DNA of 64,000 nt, from the NCBI RefSeq assembly GCF_022201045.2, contig NC_068557.1, forward strand, positions 25,335,501 through 25,399,500. Reading direction: 5' to 3'. Of the stretch, positions 1-10,259 are shown in pieces; within the stretch, counting starts at the first letter, position 1, and every line of letters starts with the position of its first letter. The DNA comes from Citrus sinensis (taxonomy: Eukaryota; Streptophyta; Magnoliopsida; Sapindales; Rutaceae). Below the pieces are notes generated by a model. The model had not been told where the DNA came from. It saw only the letters and a program-made list of their open reading frames with translations, and did no database searches. The translations under genes were made by a program, and so were the position numbers.

Positions 1-2531
1 GAATCAAGCATGCCTAGTGGCTGGTGGTTAGGCTAAGTTGTCATTGGTGAATGATGATGCAGCTTAGCTTGATATAGCTCCATTAATTGGCCAAGTTAAA
101 CAGAAAAGAACTTTAACCTGTTAATTAAAATCTGCTTTTGATTAATGATAATTACAGCTTTCAGTAAATTTAAGGATTACTATTGTAATCAGAGCAGAGG
201 ACTCAATAATCGATGATGAGCTCCATTTGAATAAATAGAAGACCGTAGGAAGATAATTGAAAGAAAAAGATTGTCACTTGTAATTCATACCTCTAGTCGA
301 TCAGGGTTTAACGAAAATATAATTAAAATTTAACAAAATTATATTAAATATAAAAATGAGCTCAAAGAGTAAAGATTTTATTTTTTTTCTTTTTTATTTT
401 ATTTTAATGTTCATAATTATAATTTAATTTGGGAGTATTTTAATCATAATTTTTTTTAAAAAAAAATAAATTTAATGAGTAATTTAGTGGGTTTAAATAG
501 TCATATCCTTAACATATTTGATTAGTTTTGTTACCCAAATCATCGCCTTCACAATCATCCTAGATTACCAAAAAGTAGTAGCTTGTAAAATTGCATCAAG
601 GACAGAAGTTTATAAACATAAATAATAAATTAATGATTTTATTAAGAATACTTTTAGGTATTGTTTAATAATAAATCGACAATGATATTAGGTGAATTGG
701 ATGAGAGCATCAAAGTGACAAAGCAATGGCAACGCGCCACATTATCCTTAGTTAGGTACTTATATTTTTAATTGAAGGTCAAATTACTACCTCGATTCAT
801 ATTTAAAGCAAGTTGGGACTTGGGACCGTATTTTATTACCTCGATTATTCTATTAATAATCCACCGTACATTTTATTTATTTTTACTTCAATTTAATGCA
901 TGACCATTGACGAATTCAATGAGAGAATGGTTTATGGAATTAGGTTATATTTGGTATGGAAATTTAAAAAAAAAATAAAGATCAAATTACCATATTTTAA
1001 CCGAAATATAACTTAATTAAGAATAAGTGCATAATGAGTTATATTTACAAAAAGTGCTTGTATGAATGCTACACAAAATTGGGAGATAAATTGTTATTCT
1101 CGGTGGGCAAAGTTTCTTAATTAGAAGACAATTAAAGTTTTTACCTAAACAAAAATGAAGTCCTCCATGGCTCGGTATTTTTTAAATCTCATCAAATATG
1201 TCGTGTAACAAAGCTCCCAACTTGCTTGTAGGACCCGTTTCTTTTAAGAAAAGAATGTAAGGGCAGTGTTTCTAGTGTCGAAAATTCAATATTCCTACAC
1301 TAGGCTAGACTTCTCAATCTCCCTTGGAAATTTTACTCTATTAAAAAAAGACCATTGGAATTATATCAATTTTGACTTGAATTCTCAATATTTGTTTCAA
1401 TACTCTTATCCATCAGTTCTTTATTGATTCCAATGTTCTTTATTAGATGGTGAATATATATATATATACATAAAGAGAGAGAGAGAGAGAGAATAGTTTT
1501 TTGGTCTAAAATCTTCAAGTATGGGAAAAGTTTTGAGAAAATTTTAAAATCGTGGTGAGAGGATTAAAATTTAAAATTCTTAAACCGCACAGTTTATGTG
1601 TTTTTTCAAAATTTTCCGCATTTTAAAATTACAATCAGACATATTTCATACCGTAGAAGATTACAGTAAAATAGCAATAACTTAGAGTTTATAGAAATTT
1701 CGTGGTTTAAATACCAAGTTTATCTATCATAAATGTGAAAAATAGTTTTGATAAAATGATTATGAAATAACCATATAAATAATTATAAGTTAGTAATGGC
1801 AATTAAAGCCTAACATTCAATGACGGCATACTATGGCTAGAAGAAAAAGGAGAGAATATGTAGCCTTCTTCATTCACTAGGATATGCACATAGAATGACA
1901 ATTACGTAAAGCAATCTCATGCCAAAATCTTACGACTAAATGTAAAGTTTAAAAAAGGAAGGAAAATATGTATGATGGGCAATTTTTTTATTGGGCATGG
2001 AGCTATGGAGCTGCCAGAGTTGCATGGACCATTTCAGATGTTACATATTCAATGAACTACTAGTACTATAGGGTCATCACCCATCAAGATTTAATTTATT
2101 CCATATGATAATTTATGCATACGTTCGCAAAAGCATCCACAAATTACAAGATCATTAAAATTTGTCTAAAGTAAAATCATTGCGATTAGAGGAAGTACTG
2201 TATGTAGATTTAAACAAACCATTTTATTAGTAATGGGGGTAAAAAATTAATAATTTTTTTTTCGAACAAATATTACAAATGATTGATACTTCCGTGAAGT
2301 CTTGAAATTACTAACTCTTAAAGATTAGAGGGGAAAAAAAAAATCACTTCTCAAAGCTTCTAAAAAAGAGAATGAGAAAAAAAAGTCTTCAAAGAATATC
2401 TCTCGGCAGCCAAAATCTTCCTAAAATATGCTGAATGTAAGCCTGAAATGATATGAACCTTAAACAAAAAGCTTGTAGTTGTAGACCAGAAGCACCTGAT
2501 TCTTCCTTTATTTATTAATTTTATATATATG
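1..2531. other. Gene-free AT-rich region
   Basis: I see no coding region here on either strand. It is AT-rich with many short homopolymers and one TA/GA microsatellite at about 1454-1492. A gene could begin to the left of the window, but nothing at the edge reads as an exon. Confidence 0.6.
1454..1492. repeat. Compound (TA)n(GA)n microsatellite
   Basis: An alternating TA tract is followed, after a short spacer, by about nine GA units. It lies in gene-free DNA and has no visible coding role. Confidence 0.9.
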
Positions 2532-2540
2532 TATGATTAT

Positions 2541-2666
2541 GGGAGCTGCTAAGTTACAGCTGCCGTAACTTACATCTACTTCAAAATCATTGTTTTAACA
2601 AATGGTGGGACTCATATATTTTTTAAGCAGCTGTAAGTTACGGCAGCCGTAACTTAACAAAATCCG
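2541..2666. mobile_element. 126-bp MITE with 9-bp TSD (Mutator-type)
   Basis: A tiny non-autonomous DNA element. It is flanked by perfect 9-bp direct repeats TATGATTAT at 2532-2540 and 2667-2675. Its ends form inverted repeats of about 34 bp that share the core TAAGTTAC(A/G)GCTGCCGTAAC. The arms are themselves near-palindromic, so the transcript would fold into a strong hairpin. The 9-bp duplication length points to the Mutator (MULE) superfamily. It has no coding capacity. Confidence 0.85.
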
Positions 2667-2967
2667 TATGATTATTGATTAAAAAAGCTATGTAGAAACT
2701 GAAAACGTTGCCCTGGCAGTTGGCGAAACGCTGCTATATTAACACCTTACAGCATAGCATCGCATGGCAACCACGTGGACGCCGTCTGGAACTGCTCCAC
2801 GCTTCCTACACACGCGCCATTAACGTATCCACCTGCTTCTGACAATCCAGACCGGTGGCTAGAGATGAGCGTGCGGCGCGTCGCATGAAGGGTCCGCTGT
2901 CTCTCTTCACCTTTTTTCCTGCGCAAGAGAGCTTCAAGCCTTCAACCGTCGTTCTATATTTTTCAAT

Positions 2968-3434
2968 GGGAAATTATTATTTTACTACTAAAATTTTATT
3001 GACATATTATATTAGTATTAAGATTTATTAAAAAGTATATTTTATTATCAAAATTTTGAGTCGTTATCAATTCACTACTATTCTGTTAAGAAAAAATTAA
3101 TGTTTAACGAAAATTGAGTTAAAAGTCGATTTTACTCTTAAAAATTTAGTAGTAAAATAATAATTCTCTTAAAAATTTGGTAATAAAATGATAATTCTCC
3201 TAAAATTTTAGTAGTAAAATGATAATTTATCTATTGAATTAATAAATAATTTTACTCTTATATCTGAAAATATCTTTGATACTCTTATGATATAAATAAA
3301 TTTTTAACGTTGTTAACGGAATGATAGTGAATTGATAACGACGTAAAATTTTAGTAGTAAAATATACTTTTTAACGAATCTTAACATTGATATAATATGC
3401 CAATAAAATTTTAATAGCAAAAATAATAATATCC
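2968..3434. mobile_element. 467-bp long-TIR MITE with 9-bp TSD (Mutator-type)
   Basis: Perfect 9-bp direct repeats TTTTTCAAT flank it at 2959-2967 and 3435-3443. The two ends are inverted repeats of about 140 bp, starting GGGAAATTATTATTTT on the left and GGATATTATTATTTTT read from the right. The middle carries several degenerate copies of a TTTTAGTAGTAAAATGATAA-like unit, which suggests internal expansion. No ORF. Long TIRs plus a 9-bp duplication fit a Mutator-like MITE. Confidence 0.85.
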
Positions 3435-3716
3435 TTTTTCAATTTCGAAAAGTTAAAAATAACGATTGCGTCACCCGATGGTGTAGTGTATAAGATGCCG
3501 AAGTTGCGGCTAAGACTGCGTTTGGACCGTGCCTGGAAAATTTCGTAACTTGTTAATTGTAATTTTTTTTTAAATCATAAGTTTCTTTCTTTTTAAGAAA
3601 ACAAAAAACGCGTTTTCTAAAGTGATTTCCATATAAAGATAAAATACCCAAAATTACAATAAAATCATATAATTTGATTCTTTATTTAGACTCCAATAAA
3701 TAAAATAATTATTCTT

Positions 3717-6505
3717 GGGATTTCTTTATGATGCTGTAATTTTTTTTTACAGCATCAATAATATTTTAATTGTGTACCATTGGATTAAATCTAATGGTAT
3801 ACAATATTTGTACTAAAGAAAAAAAAATAAAAATAATAGTAAACAGATTGTTAACCGTTCAAGGGGTGGAGAAATTTTGAAAAATAATTGTGACCACCCT
3901 TAGAGTTTGAAGCAATTTCACTTAAATAACATATTTTATTTAAAATTACTTTTCAACTCTCCTTTAAATTTGTGATAATTTTTTTTAATAAATCTTTCAA
4001 AATCTATTACCATTAAGTATAAAATATAATATGAAGTATGTTATTTAACACAAATCAAATAAATAAGTTGCAATTTTAAAATTAATTATATATAATATAA
4101 CACTAGTAAATAACATAACTAAATACATATACTTAAGTAAATGTCATAAGTACATCAATAAATTCATTGGTGAGATTGCTTGTAATCTAAAAAATACTTA
4201 ATCACATATTTTAATAAAATTTAATATCTTTTATCAAAATATTCATTATTTTATTTATTATTAAGGACCGTTGTATAATTGACTATGAAGTATATATTAT
4301 TTTTAACACTCATTTAATATACCTATTCTCTAAGCTTTTTATTTAGGATTTCTCTATAATATTGTATGAGTTTTTACAGCATTGATAATAGAATTGTTGT
4401 GGACTCGTAGATGTTAGGGTTTTCATGTTTACCATTCATTTGACATAGTGAATAAAAAATTAGTTATTTAAATCATAACATGTAATCTTCATGTTGCAAG
4501 TAAATATATATTTTTTATTTTTAATTAATTGATTAAAGAAAATTTATATTATAATGGATAAAAATCCCACAATCAATAATGGGATCATTGGATTTAATAT
4601 TAGAATCTTCACCCTTAATTTAATTTTAATGGATAAGTAATTATGTAACAAGTAATCTGCAAGTTGTGATATTTCTTCATATTTTAAATTATTTTTTATC
4701 TAATCAATCGATAAATATTTTAAATCATCAAAAAATGAAAGAAATACAAATAATTTTGGAATTAAAATTATTATGTATTAATCCTCTTACTTTACAATTT
4801 TACATTTTTTTCACTTTTACATTTAGTATTAGAAATATATTTAATAGCATTAAAAAAATGTAATTAATAAGTAATTTTATTTCAATAATACTTTATATAA
4901 AGATATTACATAAAGTCTTATAATAATTTGTATTGTCTGAATTTAATTACAAACCATTAATACCTAAACAATAATGATAATAGAAGTTATTGTAATAAAA
5001 TATTTTTTTATATATTTTATTAGTAATATTATGAGTCACAACAAATGAGAAATATTTTATTCACCAATGAAAAAAATATATATGGCTATATAAATATATA
5101 GTGAGAAATATTTTAATTTAAATTTTTAACAAAAAATTAAACTATTAATTTCATGCAATTCAGTTGCGGAGGATATGACAATATGAAATGTTGTTTTAAC
5201 TTTTAATATTAACCATTAGACTATAAGACATTAATGGCTCAAATATTGTGTCAAAATTTTAAGTTCAAGTATCCCAATCCATGTCTTTAAAATGAAAATA
5301 TAAAAACATGCAATGAATTTTTTTCTCATTTTGTCATTAAATATTATTAGATGTAATATTTTATTTATTGTCACTATTACTTATCATAATAAAAGCAATG
5401 ACTCTTAGTAACATAAAAATTTTATAATTACAATCAAAGAATAATAATAAAATAATTTTTCATGATTCATAAACTAAAGTTAATTAGAAATATGTGTTAG
5501 ATTAAACTTTTATGAAATTAACTAAGTGACATTTGAAAATAAAATGAAAACAAGCTTGTTAAAGTTAAATTTTATAAGGCTTGGATAATTTTCTACCATG
5601 TAAATAAAAATATAAAAAGATTTTCTTTCCTATTTTTTTCCACGTAAATATTATTGGAGGTAATATTTTATTCATTGTCACTATTAATTACCGTAATAAA
5701 AATAATGACTCTTAGTAACATAAAATTTTATAATTACAATCAAAGGATGTCAATAAAATAATCTTTCATGATTCATAAACTAAAGCTCATTAGGAATATA
5801 TATTAGATTTAACTTTTATGCAATTAACAAAGTGATATTTGAAAATAAAATGAAAATATATAGCCTTGTCAAAATTGAAATTCCTATCATGTAAGAATAT
5901 TAATTATAAGATAAACAAAAATAATATATACTTTATGATCAATTATACAATGTTCTTAGTATTATATAAAATAATGAGCATTTTAATATGCGATTTTAAA
6001 TTTTATTAAAACATGAGTGATTAAATAGTTTTTAAGTTACAAGCAATCTCACCAATGAGTTTATTGATGTAACTATGACGTTTACTTGAGTATATGTACT
6101 TAGTTGTGTTGTTTATTAGTATTATATCATTTATAAATTTTGTAATTGCAATTTATTTATTTGATTTGTGTTAAATAACCTACTTCATATTATATTTTAT
6201 ACTTAATGGTAATAGATTTTTGAAGATTTATTTATAAAAAAAATCAAAATTCAAATTTAAAGGAGAGTTGAAAAGTAATTTAAAATAAAATATGTTATTT
6301 AAGTGAAATTGCTTCAAACTCTAAGGGTGGTCACAACGACTTTACAAAAATTTCTCCACCTCTTAAACGGTTAACAAAGTACTTACCATTATTTTTATTT
6401 TTTGCTTTAGCAAAAATATTGTATACCATTAGATTTAATCCAATGGTACACAATTTAAACATTATTCATGCTGTAAAAAAAAATTACAGCATCATAGAGG
6501 GACCC
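3717..6505. mobile_element. 2.8-kb non-autonomous element with ~590-bp TIRs
   Basis: Flanked by TTATTCTT at 3709-3716 and 6506-6513; with one more G the match can be read as 9 bp. The left arm (about 3717-4310) and right arm (about 5920-6505) are inverted copies with moderate divergence; both include the pair TACCATTGGATTAAATCTAA and, near the tips, a hairpin built from ATGCTGTAA and TTACAGCAT around a T run. The 1.6-kb interior is AT-rich and non-coding and holds a 307-bp tandem duplication. Size, TIR length and target duplication suggest a non-autonomous Mutator-like element; an hAT origin cannot be excluded because the duplication may be 8 bp. Confidence 0.8.
5336..5855. repeat. Two-copy tandem repeat, period ~307 bp
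   Basis: The stretch from about 5336 to 5548 is repeated from about 5643 to 5855 with a period of 306-307 bp. Shared blocks include GACTCTTAGTAACATAAAA, ATAATTACAATCAAAG-like sequence, CATGATTCATAAACTAAAG and TTTGAAAATAAAATGAAAA. Copies have many substitutions, so the duplication is old. It lies inside the 2.8-kb inverted-repeat element and is non-coding. Confidence 0.75.
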
Positions 6506-6561
6506 TTATTCTTGCTATAAATTTACTATAAAATAATTATTCTTGCTATAAATTTACTTTT
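6506..6561. repeat. Short direct duplication next to the element end
   Basis: The sequence TTATTCTTGCTATAAATTTA appears at about 6506 and again at about 6537, separated by CTATAAAATAA. The first copy includes the target duplication of the 2.8-kb element, so the flank has been locally duplicated after or during insertion. Confidence 0.7.
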
Positions 6562-6819
6562 TTTAATGGAAAAGAAAAGCATTTTTTATTAACACTAATT
6601 CATGCATATTAGCTTCTTTATTCATTGCAATTGTTATTTTCTAGAGGAAATCAAGATCAGATCCTTATTTTCAACCTATCCTTTTACGAAGCAAAATTAC
6701 TTTAATTTCAAAAACAAAATGATTTTCTTCAACTTGTTGCCGATGAGTTACAATTATGACACTCTGTATTTTTAGGGCTGCTAGATGCTACTCCATCCCC
6801 AAAAATAATATAGTTTAAC

Positions 6820-6961
6820 GGACTTGACTAGCTTACAGATTCTGTAAGCTACAGACAGCAGCATCAGCCGTTGGATGTGGAGTGAGAAACTAAACAATAG
6901 ACAATCGGATGGTTGGATGACGAGAGATGTTTGTTACAGAATCTGTACCATAGACAGGTCC
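6820..6961. mobile_element. 142-bp MITE with 9-bp TSD (Mutator-type)
   Basis: Perfect 9-bp direct repeats TAGTTTAAC sit at 6811-6819 and 6962-6970. The ends are inverted repeats of about 28 bp: left GGACTTGACTAGCTTACAGA, right (reverse strand) GGACCTGTCTATGGTACAGA, both continuing TTCTGTAA. No coding capacity. The GGA end and 9-bp duplication match the other Mutator-type MITEs to its left. Confidence 0.8.
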
Positions 6962-6970
6962 TAGTTTAAC

Positions 6971-8030
6971 ACATAAGTTCGTTATTATGGTATCTGTCTG
7001 TATCAATCGTATTGGGGGCTTGCTTGAGAGAATAATGGGTCCAGACGAACACTAACCGAAGATCGTCTTTTCAGCTCTGCTGTTACCATCAGACGGCAGA
7101 TAACAAGTGAAGCGCACAACACTACCACGAGCCTTGCCGTAGAAAATTCACAAGCTACACCTCCCAAAGCACCCACACATGGTGCTCCAACTGGAAACAA
7201 TCAGTAGACGAGCTGTCAAACCATCCGACCGTACACAGTTTCATTTCCTACTTGGTCTTTGCCGTTTTCCCTCTTCTTAAATTTTCTAGGCTTTTAGCTA
7301 TTAATTCTCACAGCAATTATCATTTAACCAAAAAAAAAAAGAGTCTCTATTACATCAATTATCACTCTCTTTTCCTAAAATAACATGTAAAATGTACCAT
7401 TAATTTAGCGAGGGCTCATTTTATTTTTTTCAAACCGACAATTTAACATTACTTTAATTCCTTTTTAAAGCAACTTCGGTTAAATGAAGGAATTTTTTAC
7501 AATTTAAAATTTCAGAGATCAATCAGTAAAATCTCCGACGTAATAATACAAAAGGTTTGATTTTTTGTTTTTGTTTTTTAGTGTTGAAGACGAAGTGTCT
7601 CATTTGTATATGTTTTATTAAAAAAAACTCAATTTTAGTTTAAAAAATTTAAAATGATTGAACAATGCCTTAAAAAAAGTTTTTTTTTTTATTTTGATAA
7701 GATTATATAAAAAATAACTAGAAAATTAATCTTGAATTTAAAATTAAATATTTTTGTAGCTTTTTAAATTTAAAAAGGCATAATTCAATTTCTTATATCA
7801 TTTATCCTTCAAATTAAATTTTAAATTCAAATAAGGCAAGCCAATTTTTTTTTTTTAAAAACGAAATAAAATAAATAGACAGCTGGAGTAGGCTAAGCAA
7901 GGTGTGATTGCGATGAGTGCCTATTAGAGAACAAACTCCCACTGACACCATCCCCTTCTCTCTCTCTCACCCCCCCAGCAAAAAATAATCAAATATACAC
8001 TCCCCAAGGCCCCCATTTCCCCCACCGGCG
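6971..8030. other. Upstream region of the PB1 gene
   Basis: About 1 kb without a supportable gene. The last 80 bases before the start codon are pyrimidine-rich (a CT run near 7954-7970), as is common in plant 5' UTRs. A 65-codon reverse-strand frame at 7003-7200 has no recognisable features. Confidence 0.6.
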
Positions 8031-10259
8031 ATGGACCCTCCACCGCCGCCACCACCTCTCTCGTCCGCTGCACCCACCACAACCACAACCGCCGCCATCA
8101 CTACCCAACCCTATGCCGACTCCATCGACTCCTCTCCCCGTTCCCGCCACACCGACTCCTGGGACGATCCTCCCACAAACGGCGCAGCCGCCGTTGCCCT
8201 GTCCTCTAAGCTCCGCCTCATGTGCAGCTACGGCGGCCATATAGTCCCCCGCCCACATGACAAGTCCCTCTGCTACGTCGGCGGCGAAACTCGCATCATC
8301 GTCGTCGATCGTAACGTCACTCTCTCTTCCCTCATGTCGCGCCTCTCGCAGTCTTTGCTAAACGGCGGGTCGTTTAGCTTGAAGTACCAACTTCCATCAG
8401 AAGACCTTGACTCGTTAATCTCCGTTACGACGGACGAAGATTTGGAAAACATGATCGAAGAATACGAGCGTACGACGTCGAATTATCAGAAACCTTGTCG
8501 TTTGCGCTTGTTTTTGTTTCAACAGAAATTGGAATCTTCTCAATCGGTACTCGAAACCAAAACTATCAAATCTGATGAGTGGTTTTTAAACGCGTTAAAC
8601 GGAGCCGCTGGTGTCGTTTTGAATCGAGGATTTTCGGATTCCGCGTCGGTTAATTGTTTGTTAGGTCTCGATGACGAGATTGTCGCGGCAGACGCCGCTG
8701 CCGTATCTGGCGGCGCAGGCAGCGGGGGAGGGATGGTCAAGAAGGTGCAAGACGTACACTCGGTGCCGGATTCTCCCATGATGGAAACAACGTCTTCGTT
8801 CGGATCGAGTTCGTCGTCTCCGTCGTTGGCGAATTTGCCGCCAATTAGGGTTCATGTAGAGGAGAGTGGCAAGGTTCAAGAGCAATTTGGGCAGATGAAT
8901 ATTAGTGGTGGTAGTGGCGGTGGGCAAAAGCTCCAACAAGAGGAGGGGTTTGTGGTTATGTCGTCACCTCATCCGCCGCCGGTGGTGACAACTGCTGCGA
9001 CGGTGGGTTTGGTTTCTGGTGAGTACGTAAATAGGGTGGTTTCTGACGATGAGAGATCGGATCATGGCGTGCCTGTTGGTTTCAAAAAAGCACCACCTCC
9101 ACCTCAGCCGTTGCCGCAGAAGTCAAGCGGCGGCGGGGGCGGCGGCGTTGTTCTGGACTTGCCCTCCCCAGATTCAATTTCAAGGTTGGTAAATATTCAT
9201 TTCTATATTTGAATTCATAATTTTAATCATGTTGGTTGTTAAGTGTGGAGAAATGAGTGGAATCTGAAACGTGTGCAAATATGTTTGTCGAAATGTTTCA
9301 GTGATAGTAGCCTTACAAATGCCATTTCTCGTCAAAAGCCTATGATTTATCAAGACTCAGTCGTGCAAATCCCTTCTGGAGGCAACAGGGTTGCTGTCAA
9401 TGTTAACCCTGTTGATCCGACACCTAATGTCTCCGATCCCAACGCCCGTGTCCATGTACAACAGATTCAGGATCCTGGTTCAGGGTATGTATTTCAATCC
9501 CAACTTGATCAACAACAACCGCAGCAACCACAACAGCAGCAACAACTACAGCAGCAGCCGCAACAACTACAGCAGCAACAACTACCACAGCAGCAACAAT
9601 TTGTTCATGCTGGTGGACATTATATTCATCATCACCCTGCAGGAGCAATGCCAATTTCAGCTTATTATCCTGTGTATCCATCACAACAGCAACCTCAAGT
9701 CCACCATCATCAACATCAACACCAAGTCCATCAGCTTGATCAGCAGTACCCAGTTTACTATGTGCCCGCGGGAAGACAGCCGCAAGCTTACAATTTGTCC
9801 GTGCAACAACAATCTCATTCTGTCAGTGAATCGCCCACAGCCATCACCTCTAGCCGTCCCCAGACACCACCAAATCCTTCCATGGTTCCCCCTCCAGCAG
9901 CAGCTTATAACCCGATGAGAAACACACATATTACTAAACCTGAAATGGCAGCAGCAGCAGGTGTGTATAGAACTACTACTACAGGCACTCCACAGATGGT
10001 TCAAGTGCCATCTAGTCAGCAGCAGTATGTTAATTACTCTCAGATTCACCATCCATCTCAGTCTGTTGCGCCTACCTCTGCGGCAATGGCAACTGCTAAT
10101 TACGGTTATGAATATGCGGATCCTGCTCATTCCCAGATATATTACACTCAGCCTCTGGCACCAACAATGCCTTCTCAGTATCAAACCATGACTGAAGCTT
10201 CTGCTCAGCTTTCCAATGAGAATATCAAGCAACAGATCAGAACTTCTCAGGCACTATAA
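8031..10259 (+). CDS. PB1 (octicosapeptide/Phox/Bem1p) domain protein
   Basis: Two coding exons, 8031-9184 and 9302-10259, joined in phase (D-S-I-S-S-D-S-S across the junction) to give 703 residues. Residues about 60-163 form a PB1 domain starting K-L-R-L-M-C-S-Y-G-G, with the acidic OPCA stretch T-T-D-E-D-L-E-N-M. PB1 domains mediate protein-protein heterodimerisation. The N-terminus is proline- and threonine-rich. The second exon encodes a glutamine/histidine-rich low-complexity region built from CAA/CAG codons, then a Pro/Ser/Tyr/Gln-rich tail. No catalytic domain is visible, so this is likely a scaffold. Closest remembered relative is Arabidopsis At2g01190 (PDE331), about the same length. 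Single-exon reading is excluded because the first frame stops just after the donor. Domain call is strong; cellular role is unknown to me. Confidence 0.92.
9500..9600 (+). repeat. CAA/CAG-rich polyglutamine tract
   Basis: Within the PB1 gene, interrupted CAA/CAG codons encode Q-Q-Q-P-Q-Q-P-like runs, followed by a His-rich stretch. Such tracts vary in length between alleles and are usually disordered. Confidence 0.85.

Noticed and set aside
5215-5280. AAGTTCAAGTATCCC resembling a B box
   Set aside because: Lies within the large inverted-repeat element and lacks an A box.
9391-10232. Several long frames overlapping the PB1 gene on both strands
   Set aside because: They are shadows of the CAA/CAG-rich second exon; the PB1 frame is phase-consistent across the intron and matches a family.
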